Source of the DNA: Paracrocinitomix mangrovi
GTDB taxonomy: Bacteria > Bacteroidota > Bacteroidia > Flavobacteriales_D > Crocinitomicaceae
Reading direction: 5' to 3'
NCBI RefSeq assembly: GCF_019740355.2
Contig: NZ_CP091819.1
Coordinates: forward strand, 3,410,001 to 3,474,000
DNA length: 64,000 bases
Numbering within the stretch: position 1 is the first letter of the stretch; each line of letters starts with the position of its first letter. Under the pieces are notes generated by a model, which had not been told where the DNA came from, did not search any database, and saw only the letters and a program-made list of their open reading frames with translations. The position numbers and the translations under genes are program-made. This document shows, in pieces, positions 17,633 through 27,749 of the stretch.

Positions 17633-18769
17633 TCACATTTTCTTTTGAAAGCTTTTCTTTTGTTTCTTCGTAAGTAAATCCTTTTTGTTTTTGATCATTT
17701 CTTTGAGCTTTGTTTGTTGCTCCTTATGCAGTTGAGGGTAAATGGATAAAAAATTATCAAACACTTTTTCAGGCCATGCGGTTTTGTTTTCAAACACCCG
17801 TAGTACGTTTTTATAAATATCTGCTTGATTATGAATTTCAGAAGATAATTTAATAATAGATTCATCTGAAATGAAGTTGTATGCCCATCTCTGACAAATC
17901 AATTGTCTAAGCTTTTTATCATCTGTTTTGTAAAATTTATTTTCTAGGGATTGAATACATACTGGATGCTGATATTCCTGATAATGCACTTTGTGTAATA
18001 AAGTATTGCAAACTTCATTTTTTGCAGTATCAAAAATGGACATTAGTACAACAATGCGTTCGCGTTCATCATTTTCTGTAAGGTGATTGATGACTAAATC
18101 TTGGGCATTTGCTTCTCTGTACGTCAATAAATGTCCATAATTTGAAGTTTGCATAAGATTTTCCTGACTGTACTTATACATCAAGTTTCTTTTGTCATTT
18201 GCTAGTCCCCATAATGTGTATGTAGTGTACAATGCACCCGGAACAAACTTGTCTTTATTTTGAGGAAGGGTAGAGCCTGTGATTCCGTCTACCATTTTAT
18301 ATTTTGATAATTGTTCTGCTTTGGCAGGTGCTAATGTCGTATGCTGTACATCTTGATTGCCATGTTTTTCTCCATTGTGTTTTACCTGACTATTTCCAAA
18401 TCTTGGATCTGGTCCGTTGAGAATTTCCTCTAGTAATTTATAATCAGATTCTGTAAAAGGCTCATGATCTAGTTTTGTCAATATTTCACCTTCAGGCTGA
18501 TTAAATTTCCAGTAATTACCTGTCAGATCCCAATAAAAATTCACCTTAACAGGTAGGCATTCTCCCGTGTTGCATACTGGTGTAAAAATTTCACTGTAAT
18601 AATAAATTGGGAGACCATTTTCTGTTGCCAGAACAATTTCATTTTGCATTGAATCTAAAATGATACCGGTAGGAATGTGTTTAATATCTGCATCATTTTT
18701 TCGAAAGTAATTTGTAAATGAAAAGAGTACTAATAACAAAGGAATCAATATGATTTGTTTATTTTTCAT
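17633..18769 (-). CDS. Secreted or membrane-anchored protein with FMN_bind-like motif
   Basis: A 378-residue protein from the ATG at 18769; upstream in-frame Met codons do not precede a better signal sequence. The N-terminus MKNKQIILIPLLLVLFSF is a signal peptide or anchor. Features are a conserved-looking C-N-T-G-E-C-L-P-V-K-V...W-D-L-T-G-N-Y-W segment (about 65-85) and V-D-G-I-T-G-S-T near residue 160, which resembles the D-x-x-S/T-G-A-T flavinylation motif of FMN-binding domains. The C-terminal half is alpha-helical and may be HEAT-like. I cannot name a family. It is divergent from the lipoprotein gene at 18853. Confidence 0.6.
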   Translation of the reverse strand: MKNKQIILIPLLLVLFSFTNYFRKNDADIKHIPTGIILDSMQNEIVLATENGLPIYYYSEIFTPVCNTGECLPVKVNFYWDLTGNYWKFNQPEGEILTKLDHEPFTESDYKLLEEILNGPDPRFGNSQVKHNGEKHGNQDVQHTTLAPAKAEQLSKYKMVDGITGSTLPQNKDKFVPGALYTTYTLWGLANDKRNLMYKYSQENLMQTSNYGHLLTYREANAQDLVINHLTENDERERIVVLMSIFDTAKNEVCNTLLHKVHYQEYQHPVCIQSLENKFYKTDDKKLRQLICQRWAYNFISDESIIKLSSEIHNQADIYKNVLRVFENKTAWPEKVFDNFLSIYPQLHKEQQTKLKEMIKNKKDLLTKKQKKSFQKKM

Positions 18770-18852
18770 CTTTTTAAATGTATAAAAATCCAATTGATTT
18801 ATCTTTAGCATGCATTTTGTAATACAATCTTAAACCATTAAAGTTTAAAGTC

Positions 18853-19278
18853 ATGAAACAGTTCTTTTTAATATTAGTGTCTACTGTGATGCTATTTTCT
18901 TGTGATGAAAAAGATCTTGAAAAAGTTGAATACTCAACAAGTACAATGATGGGAAGAACAGTTTTGTCTGTCAGTAAAGATTCTGTGGTTGTCAATTTTA
19001 ATGGAAGAGGAAATCCTACTCATTTCAGCCGCGCAACTAAAGACGGAGAATGGGATGGTGTGTTATCAAGTTTAAGTAAAGTTGAATTTGATCAGGTAGG
19101 AGATTTAACTGCTCCTTCAAACAAACGTGCAACGGATGCAGCTGCTCACGCGTCATTCATTTTTATTACAAAAGATTCTACAATAAGGTCAGCAAGTTTT
19201 GATGACAATAATCCTCATGAAATGTTGATACCATTAATGAAGGAAATAAACAAAATTCAGGAAGAGAATAAAAAGTAA
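18853..19278 (+). CDS. Small lipoprotein of unknown function
   Basis: A 141-residue protein. The signal peptide ends in the lipobox L-F-S-C (Cys17) with D-E after it, so it is predicted to be lipidated. The mature part shows two short beta-rich stretches (V-L-S-V-S-K-D-S-V-V-V-N-F and H-A-S-F-I-F-I-T-K-D-S-T) and a Lys/Glu-rich helical tail. No known domain was recognised. It is followed by a strong hairpin terminator shared with the convergent gene at 19339. Confidence 0.7.
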   Translation: MKQFFLILVSTVMLFSCDEKDLEKVEYSTSTMMGRTVLSVSKDSVVVNFNGRGNPTHFSRATKDGEWDGVLSSLSKVEFDQVGDLTAPSNKRATDAAAHASFIFITKDSTIRSASFDDNNPHEMLIPLMKEINKIQEENKK

Positions 19279-19285
19279 AAACGAG

Positions 19286-19323
19286 AAACAGCCGGCCATC
19301 TAAAGACAACCGACTGTTTTTTT
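19286..19323. terminator. Bidirectional rho-independent terminator
   Basis: Arms AAACAGCCGG (19286-19295) and CCGACTGTTT (19310-19319) pair over ten positions with one C-A mismatch, which becomes a G-U pair on the minus-strand RNA. A T-run follows on the plus strand, and an interrupted T-run follows on the minus strand. It sits between two convergent genes and can serve both. Confidence 0.8.
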
Positions 19324-19338
19324 AGGGTTTAATCAGCC

Positions 19339-21069
19339 TCAGTTGGCGCTATACCAATACCCACATTTATTGACATTCTCAGGGAGAATTTCGTAACCGT
19401 ATTCCAGCTTTTTAACACCCACAATATCGGTTCCGTTATCGTTCATAGGATAAAGGTTGGGGAACTTACCAACTGACCACCATTGCCATGTACTTTCTCC
19501 TGGTTTCTTTCTAAATTCTAAAGGCATTACTTCTACTTTGCCATTGTCTTTTTCAACAGCCGCATAACCTGCTGCAGTATTGAAGTCAACTTCATGGTCA
19601 TTAGGCCAAGGTTTCATAATATCACCAGTTTGTGACAAAGAAACTTTTAAAACTTTACCGTATTTAGATAAATCAGTATAGTTTCTGATTTTAGCGTGAT
19701 CATCTGAACATCCTGCTAAGTCAGGGAAAGTAACTGCAGATTTTTGCTTTTCTAATAGTTGGTTATAGTAATTTTTTAGATTTTGCTTGTTATCTCCCGT
19801 TAAATCAACTTTTAGTCTTCCATATGCTAATTTGGTTGAGTTTCCATATCTAACTGGAATGTCATGTACGCCATCAGGTAAATACATCATCCACTTCAAA
19901 ATATTTAAATGTGGAAAGTATTGAACGTGTGATTCATAATTCACCGTATTGATATCAGGGAATAGGTTGAAAACGAAATACGCATTTTCTGAGCTAGCTT
20001 CTTTCACTTTTGTTCCATTGAACATTGATTGTCTAATTTCAGTTCCATGTCCCCATGGGTTTTTGTCTTTAGCATATTTATCGTCTGGACTGATGAATAA
20101 CAATGAAGGGATTCCTCCAGCAGTTTTGTTGGTCATTGTAAAGTAACCCGTTATGTAAGCAGGTTTTCCAGGGATAATAGTTTCAATTAACTGAGCATCT
20201 GTTTCAGTTCCTACTTTAGGCTCAGATCCAAACACTACGATTTGTTCAAGGTGATCTCTGTGATACGTTCCGGTAATCATCTTACCAAACTGTTCAATTG
20301 TTCTCTTATAAGTTTGATGAGCTTCATCACGCATGTCTTCTAATTGCATTTCACCCGGAACCATAAGCACGGCCATATCTGCTCTGTCTCTCGCTTCTTT
20401 TGCATAGGTGTATTGATTTCTTGGATGTGCACCTTCAGCTTCTTGAATGGCATCTCTGATTTGTTTAACTAAATCTCCTTTTCCATCAATCAATTCTTTT
20501 TTAAACAAAACATAATCTTTGTAGAAATCAAGAATTTTCTTTCCGTTATCTCCGCTTGGTGGTTCTGCATTAGCATCTGCAAAACGAGCAAAGGAGTATT
20601 CATTCATGTTTTGTTGTGTCATGGTACCCATTCCGGAAGTAGGAAGCTTTTTAGGATAAATCATCAGATAATCACCTAATTTTTCTTCATCCGCTTTAAT
20701 TTTTGCTTCTATCGCTGGAAAATCAAGTTGCTCTAGTTCATCTAAAAATGGACGATCCCATTCTCTTGAAGTCAAGTTAATTTTAATGTTGTGCATGTGT
20801 TTGCCTTTTTCATAATAATAAGGCATGCTTTCAACCACATAAGCATTTTCTCCACTTGCTGTATTTTGACTTGTAGAAGTACTTGTACCAGAATTAGTGT
20901 TATTGGTAGTTTTGCTATCTCCAGAACTTGAAGAACTACTGCTGCTACTATTGTTGTTTGTTTTTACAGTTCCCTTTGCTTTGTTTTTGATCTTGTTCAA
21001 ATTGATTTGTGCATTTGAACTTAATGGAAGTATAAGGGCAACTCCCATGATTAATAAAACCCTTTTCAT
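19339..21069 (-). CDS. Secreted protein of unknown function with Ser/Asn-rich linker
   Basis: A 576-residue protein whose signal peptide ends at S-N-A-Q (about residue 21). Residues 36-72 are low complexity (runs of Ser, Asn, Thr and Gly), probably a flexible linker. The remaining 500 residues are a globular region with no motif I recognise; it includes charged helices near 110-260 and a Trp-rich C-terminus (T-W-Q-W-W-S-V-G). No T9SS sorting domain is apparent, so it is probably periplasmic. It is the last gene of a minus-strand run after mutS, the TPM protein and the TPR regulator. Three GGGG-CTACAA-like elements lie in its upstream region. Confidence 0.7.
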   Translation of the reverse strand: MKRVLLIMGVALILPLSSNAQINLNKIKNKAKGTVKTNNNSSSSSSSSSGDSKTTNNTNSGTSTSTSQNTASGENAYVVESMPYYYEKGKHMHNIKINLTSREWDRPFLDELEQLDFPAIEAKIKADEEKLGDYLMIYPKKLPTSGMGTMTQQNMNEYSFARFADANAEPPSGDNGKKILDFYKDYVLFKKELIDGKGDLVKQIRDAIQEAEGAHPRNQYTYAKEARDRADMAVLMVPGEMQLEDMRDEAHQTYKRTIEQFGKMITGTYHRDHLEQIVVFGSEPKVGTETDAQLIETIIPGKPAYITGYFTMTNKTAGGIPSLLFISPDDKYAKDKNPWGHGTEIRQSMFNGTKVKEASSENAYFVFNLFPDINTVNYESHVQYFPHLNILKWMMYLPDGVHDIPVRYGNSTKLAYGRLKVDLTGDNKQNLKNYYNQLLEKQKSAVTFPDLAGCSDDHAKIRNYTDLSKYGKVLKVSLSQTGDIMKPWPNDHEVDFNTAAGYAAVEKDNGKVEVMPLEFRKKPGESTWQWWSVGKFPNLYPMNDNGTDIVGVKKLEYGYEILPENVNKCGYWYSAN

Positions 21070-21129
21070 AATTTAAATTTTAAGTATTGCTGATTACAAT
21101 TATTAACACAGCAAAGAAAAGGGTAGGAC

Positions 21130-21172
21130 TTGTATACCCCTAATTTTGGGGGTCTACAAAGGGGCTACAAAA
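21130..21172. promoter_or_regulatory. Cluster of three GGGG(T)nTACAA elements
   Basis: Between the TPR/HTH regulator gene and the secreted-protein gene are an inverted copy TTGTATACCCC (21130-21140), then GGGGGTCTACAAA (21148-21160) and GGGGCTACAAAA (21161-21172). The first two can also fold on the minus-strand RNA into a 9-position stem with one mismatch (GTAGACCCC / GGGGTATAC). The arrangement looks like a regulator-binding cluster. Confidence 0.4.
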
Positions 21173-21181
21173 CAGTTTTGA

Positions 21182-23002
21182 TTAAAAATCCTTTAAAAAC
21201 TCATAGATGTCTTCACTGTCCTCTAAGCCCAGTTTTTTCTTGAGTCTATAGCGATTCATCTTCACACTTTTTGGCATTATATTTAAAAACATCCCAATCT
21301 CTTTTGAATTTAAATTCATTTTGATGTATGCGCAATGTCGCAAATCATTTTGAGTCAATTTTGGATATTTTTCCTTCAATTTCTTAAAGAAATTTGGATG
21401 AACAGTTTCAAAATGTAGCTTGAATTTGTTCCATGCTTCATCCACATTAATAACGTTTTTAAGTTGACGTTTTATTTGTTCCGTTTTTAGGGTTTTGGAA
21501 TTAGATTCAAAATTTACTTCATCTAATTCTCCTAACACCGCTTCAATCAACTTGTCTTTTTCCATGGTGTTGGTTGCCAAAGAAGTGATTTTTCTGTCTC
21601 TGTTATTGAGGTCAATTTCTTTTAACTCATTGTGCAGTTTATATCTTTCTTTTTCAACTTGAAGAATTTTTCTTTTCAGGTTGTTACGGTTGATGATAAA
21701 TACTAAAAATAGAATCACAACAATACTAAAGCTGATTGAAATCCAAGTCACAAATTGTCTTTGTTTAGCTTTTGCAGCTTGTTCTAATGATTCGTTTTCA
21801 AGCAGAACAATTTGTTTGGCTTGTTTTTCAGATTCATATTGTTCTCGTAATTCAGCTGTTCTTTCTGCTAGCGTGTTGCTGAAAATTGAATCATTCATCT
21901 CCTGATATGATTCCAGATACTCATGAGCTTCCTTGTATTTTCCAAGTTTGCTGTATACTTTGGACAAGCCCTTGGTAATATTTATTTGCATTGGTGCTGA
22001 TGAAATATCATCTGCTACAGCTTTTGCTTTTTCAAATGCCTTAGCTGCGGTTGCATACTCTTCAATGATATAATAAATTGATCCCAGGTTGGTATATACC
22101 ATAGCCAACCCTTCTTTGTCTTCCAAAGCTTCAAATTGTTCGGCTGCTGTGGTGTAATAGGTAATAGCGTTTTGATGATCTTCTTTTTCTTTGTAGATGA
22201 TTCCAAGGTTGTTTGTAATTCCTGCTATCATCCTTTTATCCGAACTGTTTTCAAAGATCTCATAGGCCTTCAAGTAATATTCTTCGGCTTTGTCATAATC
22301 TCCAGATTCATGATAAACAGAGGCAATATTGTTAAGGGTTTTACCAATCTTTTGTTGATTCCCGAGATTGGTTTTGATTTCTAATGATTTTTTTAAATAG
22401 TCCAGAGAGTTTTCATAATCTTTAATGGCCATGTAGATTAATCCAAGGCTATTATATGCTTCTGAAATTTTATCAACGTCATCCAGATATTCATAGATTT
22501 TTAATGCGGAAAAATAATAGGTGAGGGCAGATTCATAATTCCCTCTCATGCGGTCCAATGCCCCAAGGTTGATGTAGGAATTTCCCAATCCGGCAGTATC
22601 TTTTACTTTCGTCCTGATTTTAAGTGCGCTTTGATGACTGTTGAAGCTTGAGTCGATTTCTCCCATTCTCAAGTAAATCACTCCCATGTTATTATGTGCA
22701 TTGGCTTCTTCTTTTCCGCCAATTTTTTCAAATTGTTGAAGAGATAATTCCCACCAGTATTTGCAGCTATCTAATTTTCCAAGGTAATAATATGCCGTGC
22801 CTATTGTTTTGGCGAAATTGCCTTTCAGATTAGGATCTTCACCTATTGAATTGATTCCTTTTGTTCCATATTGAATGGCTAAAGGTGGATTAGTTGCAAG
22901 TACATTTTTAGCCGCAGTTAGGTCAGGATGTTCGTTTTCTTCTTGCGCATATAAAGGCAGAACGAAAATAAAAACGAATATTATGAGGGTTATTTTCTTC
23001 AA
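21182..23002 (-). CDS. TPR membrane protein with C-terminal LuxR-like HTH
   Basis: A 606-residue protein with a signal peptide (ends L-Y-A-Q), at least eight tetratricopeptide repeats of 40-residue period (about 60-370), a transmembrane helix near 418-440 (W-I-S-I-S-F-S-I-V-V-I-L-F-L-V-F-I-I), a coiled coil, and a C-terminal helix-turn-helix (about 535-606) with L-T-Q-N-D-L-R-H-C-A-Y-I and N-L-N-S-K-E-I. This is a common Bacteroidota sensor-regulator architecture with periplasmic TPRs and a cytoplasmic HTH. The start is TTG at 23002; no in-frame ATG exists before the upstream stop. It follows the TPM gene by 36 bp. Its target is unknown. Confidence 0.85.
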   Translation of the reverse strand: MKKITLIIFVFIFVLPLYAQEENEHPDLTAAKNVLATNPPLAIQYGTKGINSIGEDPNLKGNFAKTIGTAYYYLGKLDSCKYWWELSLQQFEKIGGKEEANAHNNMGVIYLRMGEIDSSFNSHQSALKIRTKVKDTAGLGNSYINLGALDRMRGNYESALTYYFSALKIYEYLDDVDKISEAYNSLGLIYMAIKDYENSLDYLKKSLEIKTNLGNQQKIGKTLNNIASVYHESGDYDKAEEYYLKAYEIFENSSDKRMIAGITNNLGIIYKEKEDHQNAITYYTTAAEQFEALEDKEGLAMVYTNLGSIYYIIEEYATAAKAFEKAKAVADDISSAPMQINITKGLSKVYSKLGKYKEAHEYLESYQEMNDSIFSNTLAERTAELREQYESEKQAKQIVLLENESLEQAAKAKQRQFVTWISISFSIVVILFLVFIINRNNLKRKILQVEKERYKLHNELKEIDLNNRDRKITSLATNTMEKDKLIEAVLGELDEVNFESNSKTLKTEQIKRQLKNVINVDEAWNKFKLHFETVHPNFFKKLKEKYPKLTQNDLRHCAYIKMNLNSKEIGMFLNIMPKSVKMNRYRLKKKLGLEDSEDIYEFLKDF

Positions 23003-23038
23003 AGGGAGATGAATTGTTTTTTTAAAGATATGAATTGA

Positions 23039-24442
23039 TTACCAATTACTTGATGCCCCACCACTTTGTGAAGTTCCTCCTCCCCAAGAAGTACCACTGT
23101 TATTGTTGTTATCAGATTCTTTTTTATTTTCTTCCGGTTCAACGGTTTTCTTTACTGATTGAGTAGATGTTGATTGAACAGTAGAAGTGGTTGAAGAATA
23201 GAAGTTTTCTTCTTTTACAAAAGAGCAGTTTTCACATTGATATACCATGATTTTTTCACCTTCATAAGATTCTCTGGTTTTGTCAAATTTGAGCAATTTA
23301 TAATGACATTCAGGGCATTGCTGATATTTGTTGTACAATGAGCCATGATTTTTGGTTTTTTCATTGGCATAGAATCCCCATACTACATCCATGTCATATA
23401 CTTTTGCTTCGGTTAAATCATCCGTTCCGTAAACAGCATACAATTCACTTTTTACAAATTCAGGTTTTATCAAACCTTTTGACAATACAATGTCTTGCTC
23501 ATCAAATGTAAGTTTCTTCATTATCATTCCCGTTGGAGATACTTTGGGAGCTTCTTCCCAAATAAGTTGTTGTTTTTTCCAGGATGATTTCAAGGCTTTT
23601 ATCATTATAAAAAGAAAGATCATAGGAAAAGGAAATAAGATAAACCAAATCCACAGGTCCCAAAGAATAAGTTTTTTGTATTTCTGATTGGGTGACAGAT
23701 CTTTTTTAGAAATGATGAAAACCAGATATAGTAGAAAGAAAACAGCTAAAGTGGATCCTGCTAATGAGGTCAATAGAAAATAAATTGAAAATGCTTTGTT
23801 GCCAAAAACAGCAGTGAGCTTATTTACAGATTTGTCATAAAAATTAAGTTCTTCTTGATTGATGTTGCCATTTCCATTAGTTATGGAATTAACTCCGGAT
23901 CCTTCATCTGGATCAGTAAAAATGAGGTCAGCATTTCCGTTATACAGTATCTCAACGGTTGTATTTAATCCATTAATGATTCCCTGGCTATATTCGCCAA
24001 TCTTAAAGTAAGGAATCATGTCCGTTTCTTGAATTTCTTTACAAACTGCATCAGTAAGTATTGCTTCTGTTCCAATTCCTGTAATGAAATCTACTTGTTG
24101 AATATCTGTGGTTAATGAAATCAGTAAACCATTGTCATTTTTAGATTGTCCAATCCCCCAATAATTAAATAGATCTGTATAAAAAATACGCGCATCTTGA
24201 TTGCCTACAGATTCAAGACAAACTACTGCAATTTCAAAATCTGTGGAATCTTCAAGTTTTTTTAAAATAGAGTCAATTTCGAAAATCTCCTGTTCAGTAA
24301 AAACATTGGCATTATCACTTACTCTGCTATTGTTAAACTTTCTGTTGTTTTGAACTTGTTCTACAGATAGTTTCCAATTATCATCTTGGGCAAAAATTGG
24401 AAAGAGAGATAGAGAGAAATAAAAAAGGAGGAGTTGTTTCAT
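23039..24442 (-). CDS. TPM-domain membrane protein with zinc ribbon (YgcG-like)
   Basis: A 467-residue protein: signal peptide ending F-A-Q-D; TPM domain at about 45-175 (F-T-E-Q-E-I-F-E-I-D-S-I-L, then D-N-G-L-L-I-S-L and G-I-G-T-E-A-I-L-T-D); two transmembrane segments (about 213-240 and 257-283); a cytoplasmic zinc-ribbon-like C-P-E-C...C-E-N-C (about 370-410); and a Gly/Ser tail typical of YgcG-type proteins. Some TPM proteins are acid phosphatases, and others act in membrane or photosystem repair. The role here is unknown. It lies 29 bp after mutS on the same strand. Confidence 0.85.
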   Translation of the reverse strand: MKQLLLFYFSLSLFPIFAQDDNWKLSVEQVQNNRKFNNSRVSDNANVFTEQEIFEIDSILKKLEDSTDFEIAVVCLESVGNQDARIFYTDLFNYWGIGQSKNDNGLLISLTTDIQQVDFITGIGTEAILTDAVCKEIQETDMIPYFKIGEYSQGIINGLNTTVEILYNGNADLIFTDPDEGSGVNSITNGNGNINQEELNFYDKSVNKLTAVFGNKAFSIYFLLTSLAGSTLAVFFLLYLVFIISKKDLSPNQKYKKLILWDLWIWFILFPFPMIFLFIMIKALKSSWKKQQLIWEEAPKVSPTGMIMKKLTFDEQDIVLSKGLIKPEFVKSELYAVYGTDDLTEAKVYDMDVVWGFYANEKTKNHGSLYNKYQQCPECHYKLLKFDKTRESYEGEKIMVYQCENCSFVKEENFYSSTTSTVQSTSTQSVKKTVEPEENKKESDNNNNSGTSWGGGTSQSGGASSNW

Positions 24443-24471
24443 TTTGGGTATAACTTCAACTTGGTATCATT

Positions 24472-27096
24472 TTATTTAACTCCAATGTATTTTTTTATTT
24501 CGTTCAATTTCATAAGTGCTTCAACAGGAGTGAGTGTATCGATATCTATATTTTCAATTTCTTCTTTGATTTGCATTAGCACAGGATCATCTAATTGAAA
24601 AAATGAAAGTTGCATGTCGGCTTCAACCTCTGCTGCCAAAGCTTTTGCTTCAGCTTTTAAATCTCCTGAATGATTTTTCTCCAGTTTTAATAAAACCTGC
24701 TCAGCTTTTTGTAGCACTTCTTTTGGCATACCTGCCATTTTAGCAACGTGGATTCCAAAGCTATGGGCGCTTCCACCGGGAACCAATTTACGCATGAAAA
24801 TCACCTTATTGCCGACTTCTTTTACAGAAACGTTGTAGTTTTTAATGCGATCAAAAATCTGAGACATTTCATTTAACTCGTGATAATGAGTAGCAAACAA
24901 TGTCTTTGGGTTAGCAATTTTATTTTGATGTAAATATTCTGTAATGGACCAGGCGATAGAAATACCGTCATAGGTAGAAGTACCTCTTCCTATTTCATCT
25001 AAAATAATCAATGACCTTTCGGATAAATTGTTCAGGATACTTGCCGTTTCATTCATTTCTACCATAAAGGTTGATTCACCTGAAGATATGTTGTCAGAAG
25101 CGCCAACCCTTGTAAATACCTTGTCAACCAAACCTAATTTAGCGGATGCCGCAGGGACAAAAGACCCCATTTGCGCCATTAAGCTAATAATAGCAGTTTG
25201 TCTTAGTAAGGCAGATTTACCGGACATATTAGGACCGGTAATCATGATGATTTGTTGTCTATCGTTATCTAGAAATACATCATTAGAAATGTAATCTTCT
25301 CCTACAGGCAATTGGTGCTCAATTACTGGGTGACGTCCATCTTTAATATCAATTGACAGTGATTCATTCATTTCTGGTTTGCAGTACATATTTGTCATTG
25401 CAATATTTGCAAACGAATGAAGACAATCTAATTTCGCTAATTGAACTGCATTGTGTTGAATAGGAGTAATGTAGGTTGCCATTGCATTGATCAATTCTCC
25501 AAGCAATTGACTTTCTAGAGTATGAATTTTCTCTTCGGCACCTAAAATTTTTGATTCATATTCCTTTAATTCTTCAGTAATGTATCTTTCAGCATTAACT
25601 AAAGTTTGTTTTCTGATCCACTCTGCAGGAACTTTATCTTTATGTGTGTTTCTAACCTCAATGTAGTAACCAAAAACATTGTTGAAGGCAATTTTAATAC
25701 TTGGAATTCCAGTGTTTTCTGCTTCTCTGTTTTTTAGATTTTCTAAGTAATCTTTACCTGTATTGAGGATGTTTCTCAGATCATCTAATTCTGGATTTAC
25801 ACCATACGCAATAACTTCACCTTTGCCAATTGCTACGGCAGGATCTTCTGTTATCTCTCTTTGGATCCTTTCTTTTAAAGCCTCACATGTGTTAAGGTTA
25901 TCTGCAATTGTAACCAAAGGCTTGCATTTAGCTTTGTTACAAGCAGCTTTGATAGGTTCAATAGCAGTTAAAGCCCTATTCAGTTGTACAATTTCTTTAG
26001 GATTGATTCTACCTGTTGCAACTTTAGAAATGATACGTTCAAGATCTCCTATTTCTTTTAGTTGAGAGAGTAATTCATCTTTAAATTCAGGATGTTGAAT
26101 TAGATAATCTACCACTTCATGTCTTTCCTGTATCGGAGCCAATTCTTTAAGCGGCAGCACCATCCAACGTTTAAGCATTCTGCTTCCCGGAGGGGTAACA
26201 GTTTGATCTAAAATATCAATCAGAGTTGTAGCGTCTTCATTATAAGAATAAAGCAATTCCAGGTTTCTGATTGTAAATCTGTCCAACCAAACATATTTAT
26301 CTTCTTCTATTCTTGAAATATGTTTGATGTGGGCTGTTTTGTCATGTTGAGTTTCAGATAAATAATGAAGTACAGCTGATCCGGCAATTGTAGCCAAATC
26401 CATATGTGCGATACCAAAACCTTTTAATGATTTTACTTCAAAATGCTTGGCTAAATTTTCATTGGCAAAGTCAATTGTAAAAACCCAATCATCTAATCGG
26501 TAAGTGTAAAATTTGTCTGAAAAATGCTCTTGATATTTCTTTTGTTCACCTTTTTGGTAGAGAATCTCTTTAGGTTGAAAACCTTGAATCAGTTTATCTA
26601 CATATTCAAATCCACCTTCTGCTACCAAAAACTCTCCTGTAGAAACATCAATAAAAGCAACACCTGCACGGTTTCCGTTAAAATGAATAGCACACAAAAA
26701 GTTGTTCTGCTTTCCTTCTAAAACTTTGTCATTGTATGAAACACCCGGAGTAACCAATTCAGTAACACCTCTTTTAACAATAGTTTTGGTCATTTTAGGA
26801 TCCTCAAGCTGATCACAAATAGCCACACGAAAACCTGCGCGAACCAATTTTGGTAGATAAGTATCCAGCGAGTGATGAGGGAAACCGGCTAAAGCAATTT
26901 CTGAGGCTGTTCCATTTTTTCTTTTTGTCAGAACGATATTAAGCACATTTGCAGCTTTTACCGCATCTTCACCAAAAGTTTCGTAAAAATCCCCAACCCT
27001 GAACAATAACAATGCATCCGGATACTTAGATTTAATCTGGTTATATTGTTTCATGAGCGGGGTTTCCGCTGGTTTTTTTTCTTTTTTATCGGCCAC
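24472..27096 (-). CDS. mutS: DNA mismatch repair protein MutS
   Basis: MutS recognises mismatches and small loops and starts repair with MutL. The protein has 874 residues. The mismatch-contacting F-x-E is at 37-39 (G-D-F-Y-E-T-F), the Walker A motif G-P-N-M-S-G-K-S is at 621-628, the Walker B region [12 protein letters not shown] follows at about 696-707, and then comes T-H-Y-H-E-L. A possible sliding-clamp motif Q-L-S-F-F is near 829-833. The start is GTG at 27096. An ATG at residue 15 exists, but the segment before it (E-T-P-L-M-K-Q-Y) is family-typical. It is the first gene of a four-gene minus-strand run. Confidence 0.97.
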   Translation of the reverse strand: MADKKEKKPAETPLMKQYNQIKSKYPDALLLFRVGDFYETFGEDAVKAANVLNIVLTKRKNGTASEIALAGFPHHSLDTYLPKLVRAGFRVAICDQLEDPKMTKTIVKRGVTELVTPGVSYNDKVLEGKQNNFLCAIHFNGNRAGVAFIDVSTGEFLVAEGGFEYVDKLIQGFQPKEILYQKGEQKKYQEHFSDKFYTYRLDDWVFTIDFANENLAKHFEVKSLKGFGIAHMDLATIAGSAVLHYLSETQHDKTAHIKHISRIEEDKYVWLDRFTIRNLELLYSYNEDATTLIDILDQTVTPPGSRMLKRWMVLPLKELAPIQERHEVVDYLIQHPEFKDELLSQLKEIGDLERIISKVATGRINPKEIVQLNRALTAIEPIKAACNKAKCKPLVTIADNLNTCEALKERIQREITEDPAVAIGKGEVIAYGVNPELDDLRNILNTGKDYLENLKNREAENTGIPSIKIAFNNVFGYYIEVRNTHKDKVPAEWIRKQTLVNAERYITEELKEYESKILGAEEKIHTLESQLLGELINAMATYITPIQHNAVQLAKLDCLHSFANIAMTNMYCKPEMNESLSIDIKDGRHPVIEHQLPVGEDYISNDVFLDNDRQQIIMITGPNMSGKSALLRQTAIISLMAQMGSFVPAASAKLGLVDKVFTRVGASDNISSGESTFMVEMNETASILNNLSERSLIILDEIGRGTSTYDGISIAWSITEYLHQNKIANPKTLFATHYHELNEMSQIFDRIKNYNVSVKEVGNKVIFMRKLVPGGSAHSFGIHVAKMAGMPKEVLQKAEQVLLKLEKNHSGDLKAEAKALAAEVEADMQLSFFQLDDPVLMQIKEEIENIDIDTLTPVEALMKLNEIKKYIGVK

Positions 27097-27218
27097 GAAA
27101 TCACTGATTTTGAACTAACGAATATACCACATAGCCTCTGAAATTTACCCAGAGTTTTTCCCAATTTATCATTAGTTGTCAACAAAAAATGCGAATTTCG
27201 TTCTGAAATTTTAAGTAC

Positions 27219-27746
27219 ATGAACAGAAAATTAAAACTGCAAGAATTAGGTAGGATGAGTATCGAAGAGTTTAAAGATGCCGATAAAACTCCTTTAATAG
27301 TTATTCTTGACAACATCCGAAGTTTAAATAATGTTGGTTCTGTATTTAGAACGTCAGATTGTTTTAGGGTTGCCAAAATATTTTTGTGTGGTATTACGGC
27401 AACACCACCGCATAGAGATATTCATAAAACGGCAATTGGAGCTACAGAATCCGTAGAGTGGGAGTATTCCGAATCTACTTTAAATGTTGTAAAATCTCTT
27501 CAGGAAAAGGGATGGAGTTGTTATGCCATTGAACAAACTGCAGATTCAATTTCATTGGACGACTTTAATCCGGATGGTAAAACTGCCATTGTTATGGGTA
27601 ATGAGGTGGATGGTGTTCAGCAAGAAGTAATAGATGCTTGTAAAGGTTCAATTGAGGTGCCTCAATTTGGAACAAAACATTCACTGAACATCTCTGTTTG
27701 TACGGGAATAGTTGTGTGGGATTTGTGGCAAAAATTAAGTCAGTAG
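27219..27746 (+). CDS. TrmH/SpoU-family RNA methyltransferase
   Basis: A 175-residue SPOUT methyltransferase that uses S-adenosylmethionine to methylate a ribose 2'-OH in tRNA or rRNA. The three SpoU motifs are present: N-N-V-G-S-V-F-R-T-S-D (about residues 34-44), G-N-E-V-D-G-V (about 127-133) and H-S-L-N-I-S-V (about 150-156), which form the trefoil knot. It is shorter than RlmB and lacks the N-terminal RNA-binding domain, so the specific target cannot be assigned. It is divergent from mutS and converges on the glycine-rich protein gene with three bases between stops. Confidence 0.93.
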   Translation: MNRKLKLQELGRMSIEEFKDADKTPLIVILDNIRSLNNVGSVFRTSDCFRVAKIFLCGITATPPHRDIHKTAIGATESVEWEYSESTLNVVKSLQEKGWSCYAIEQTADSISLDDFNPDGKTAIVMGNEVDGVQQEVIDACKGSIEVPQFGTKHSLNISVCTGIVVWDLWQKLSQ

Positions 27747-27749
27747 TAG

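Noticed and set aside
22136-22384. Forward ORF opposite the TPR gene
   Set aside because: It lies within the TPR coding frame and has no signal or family match.
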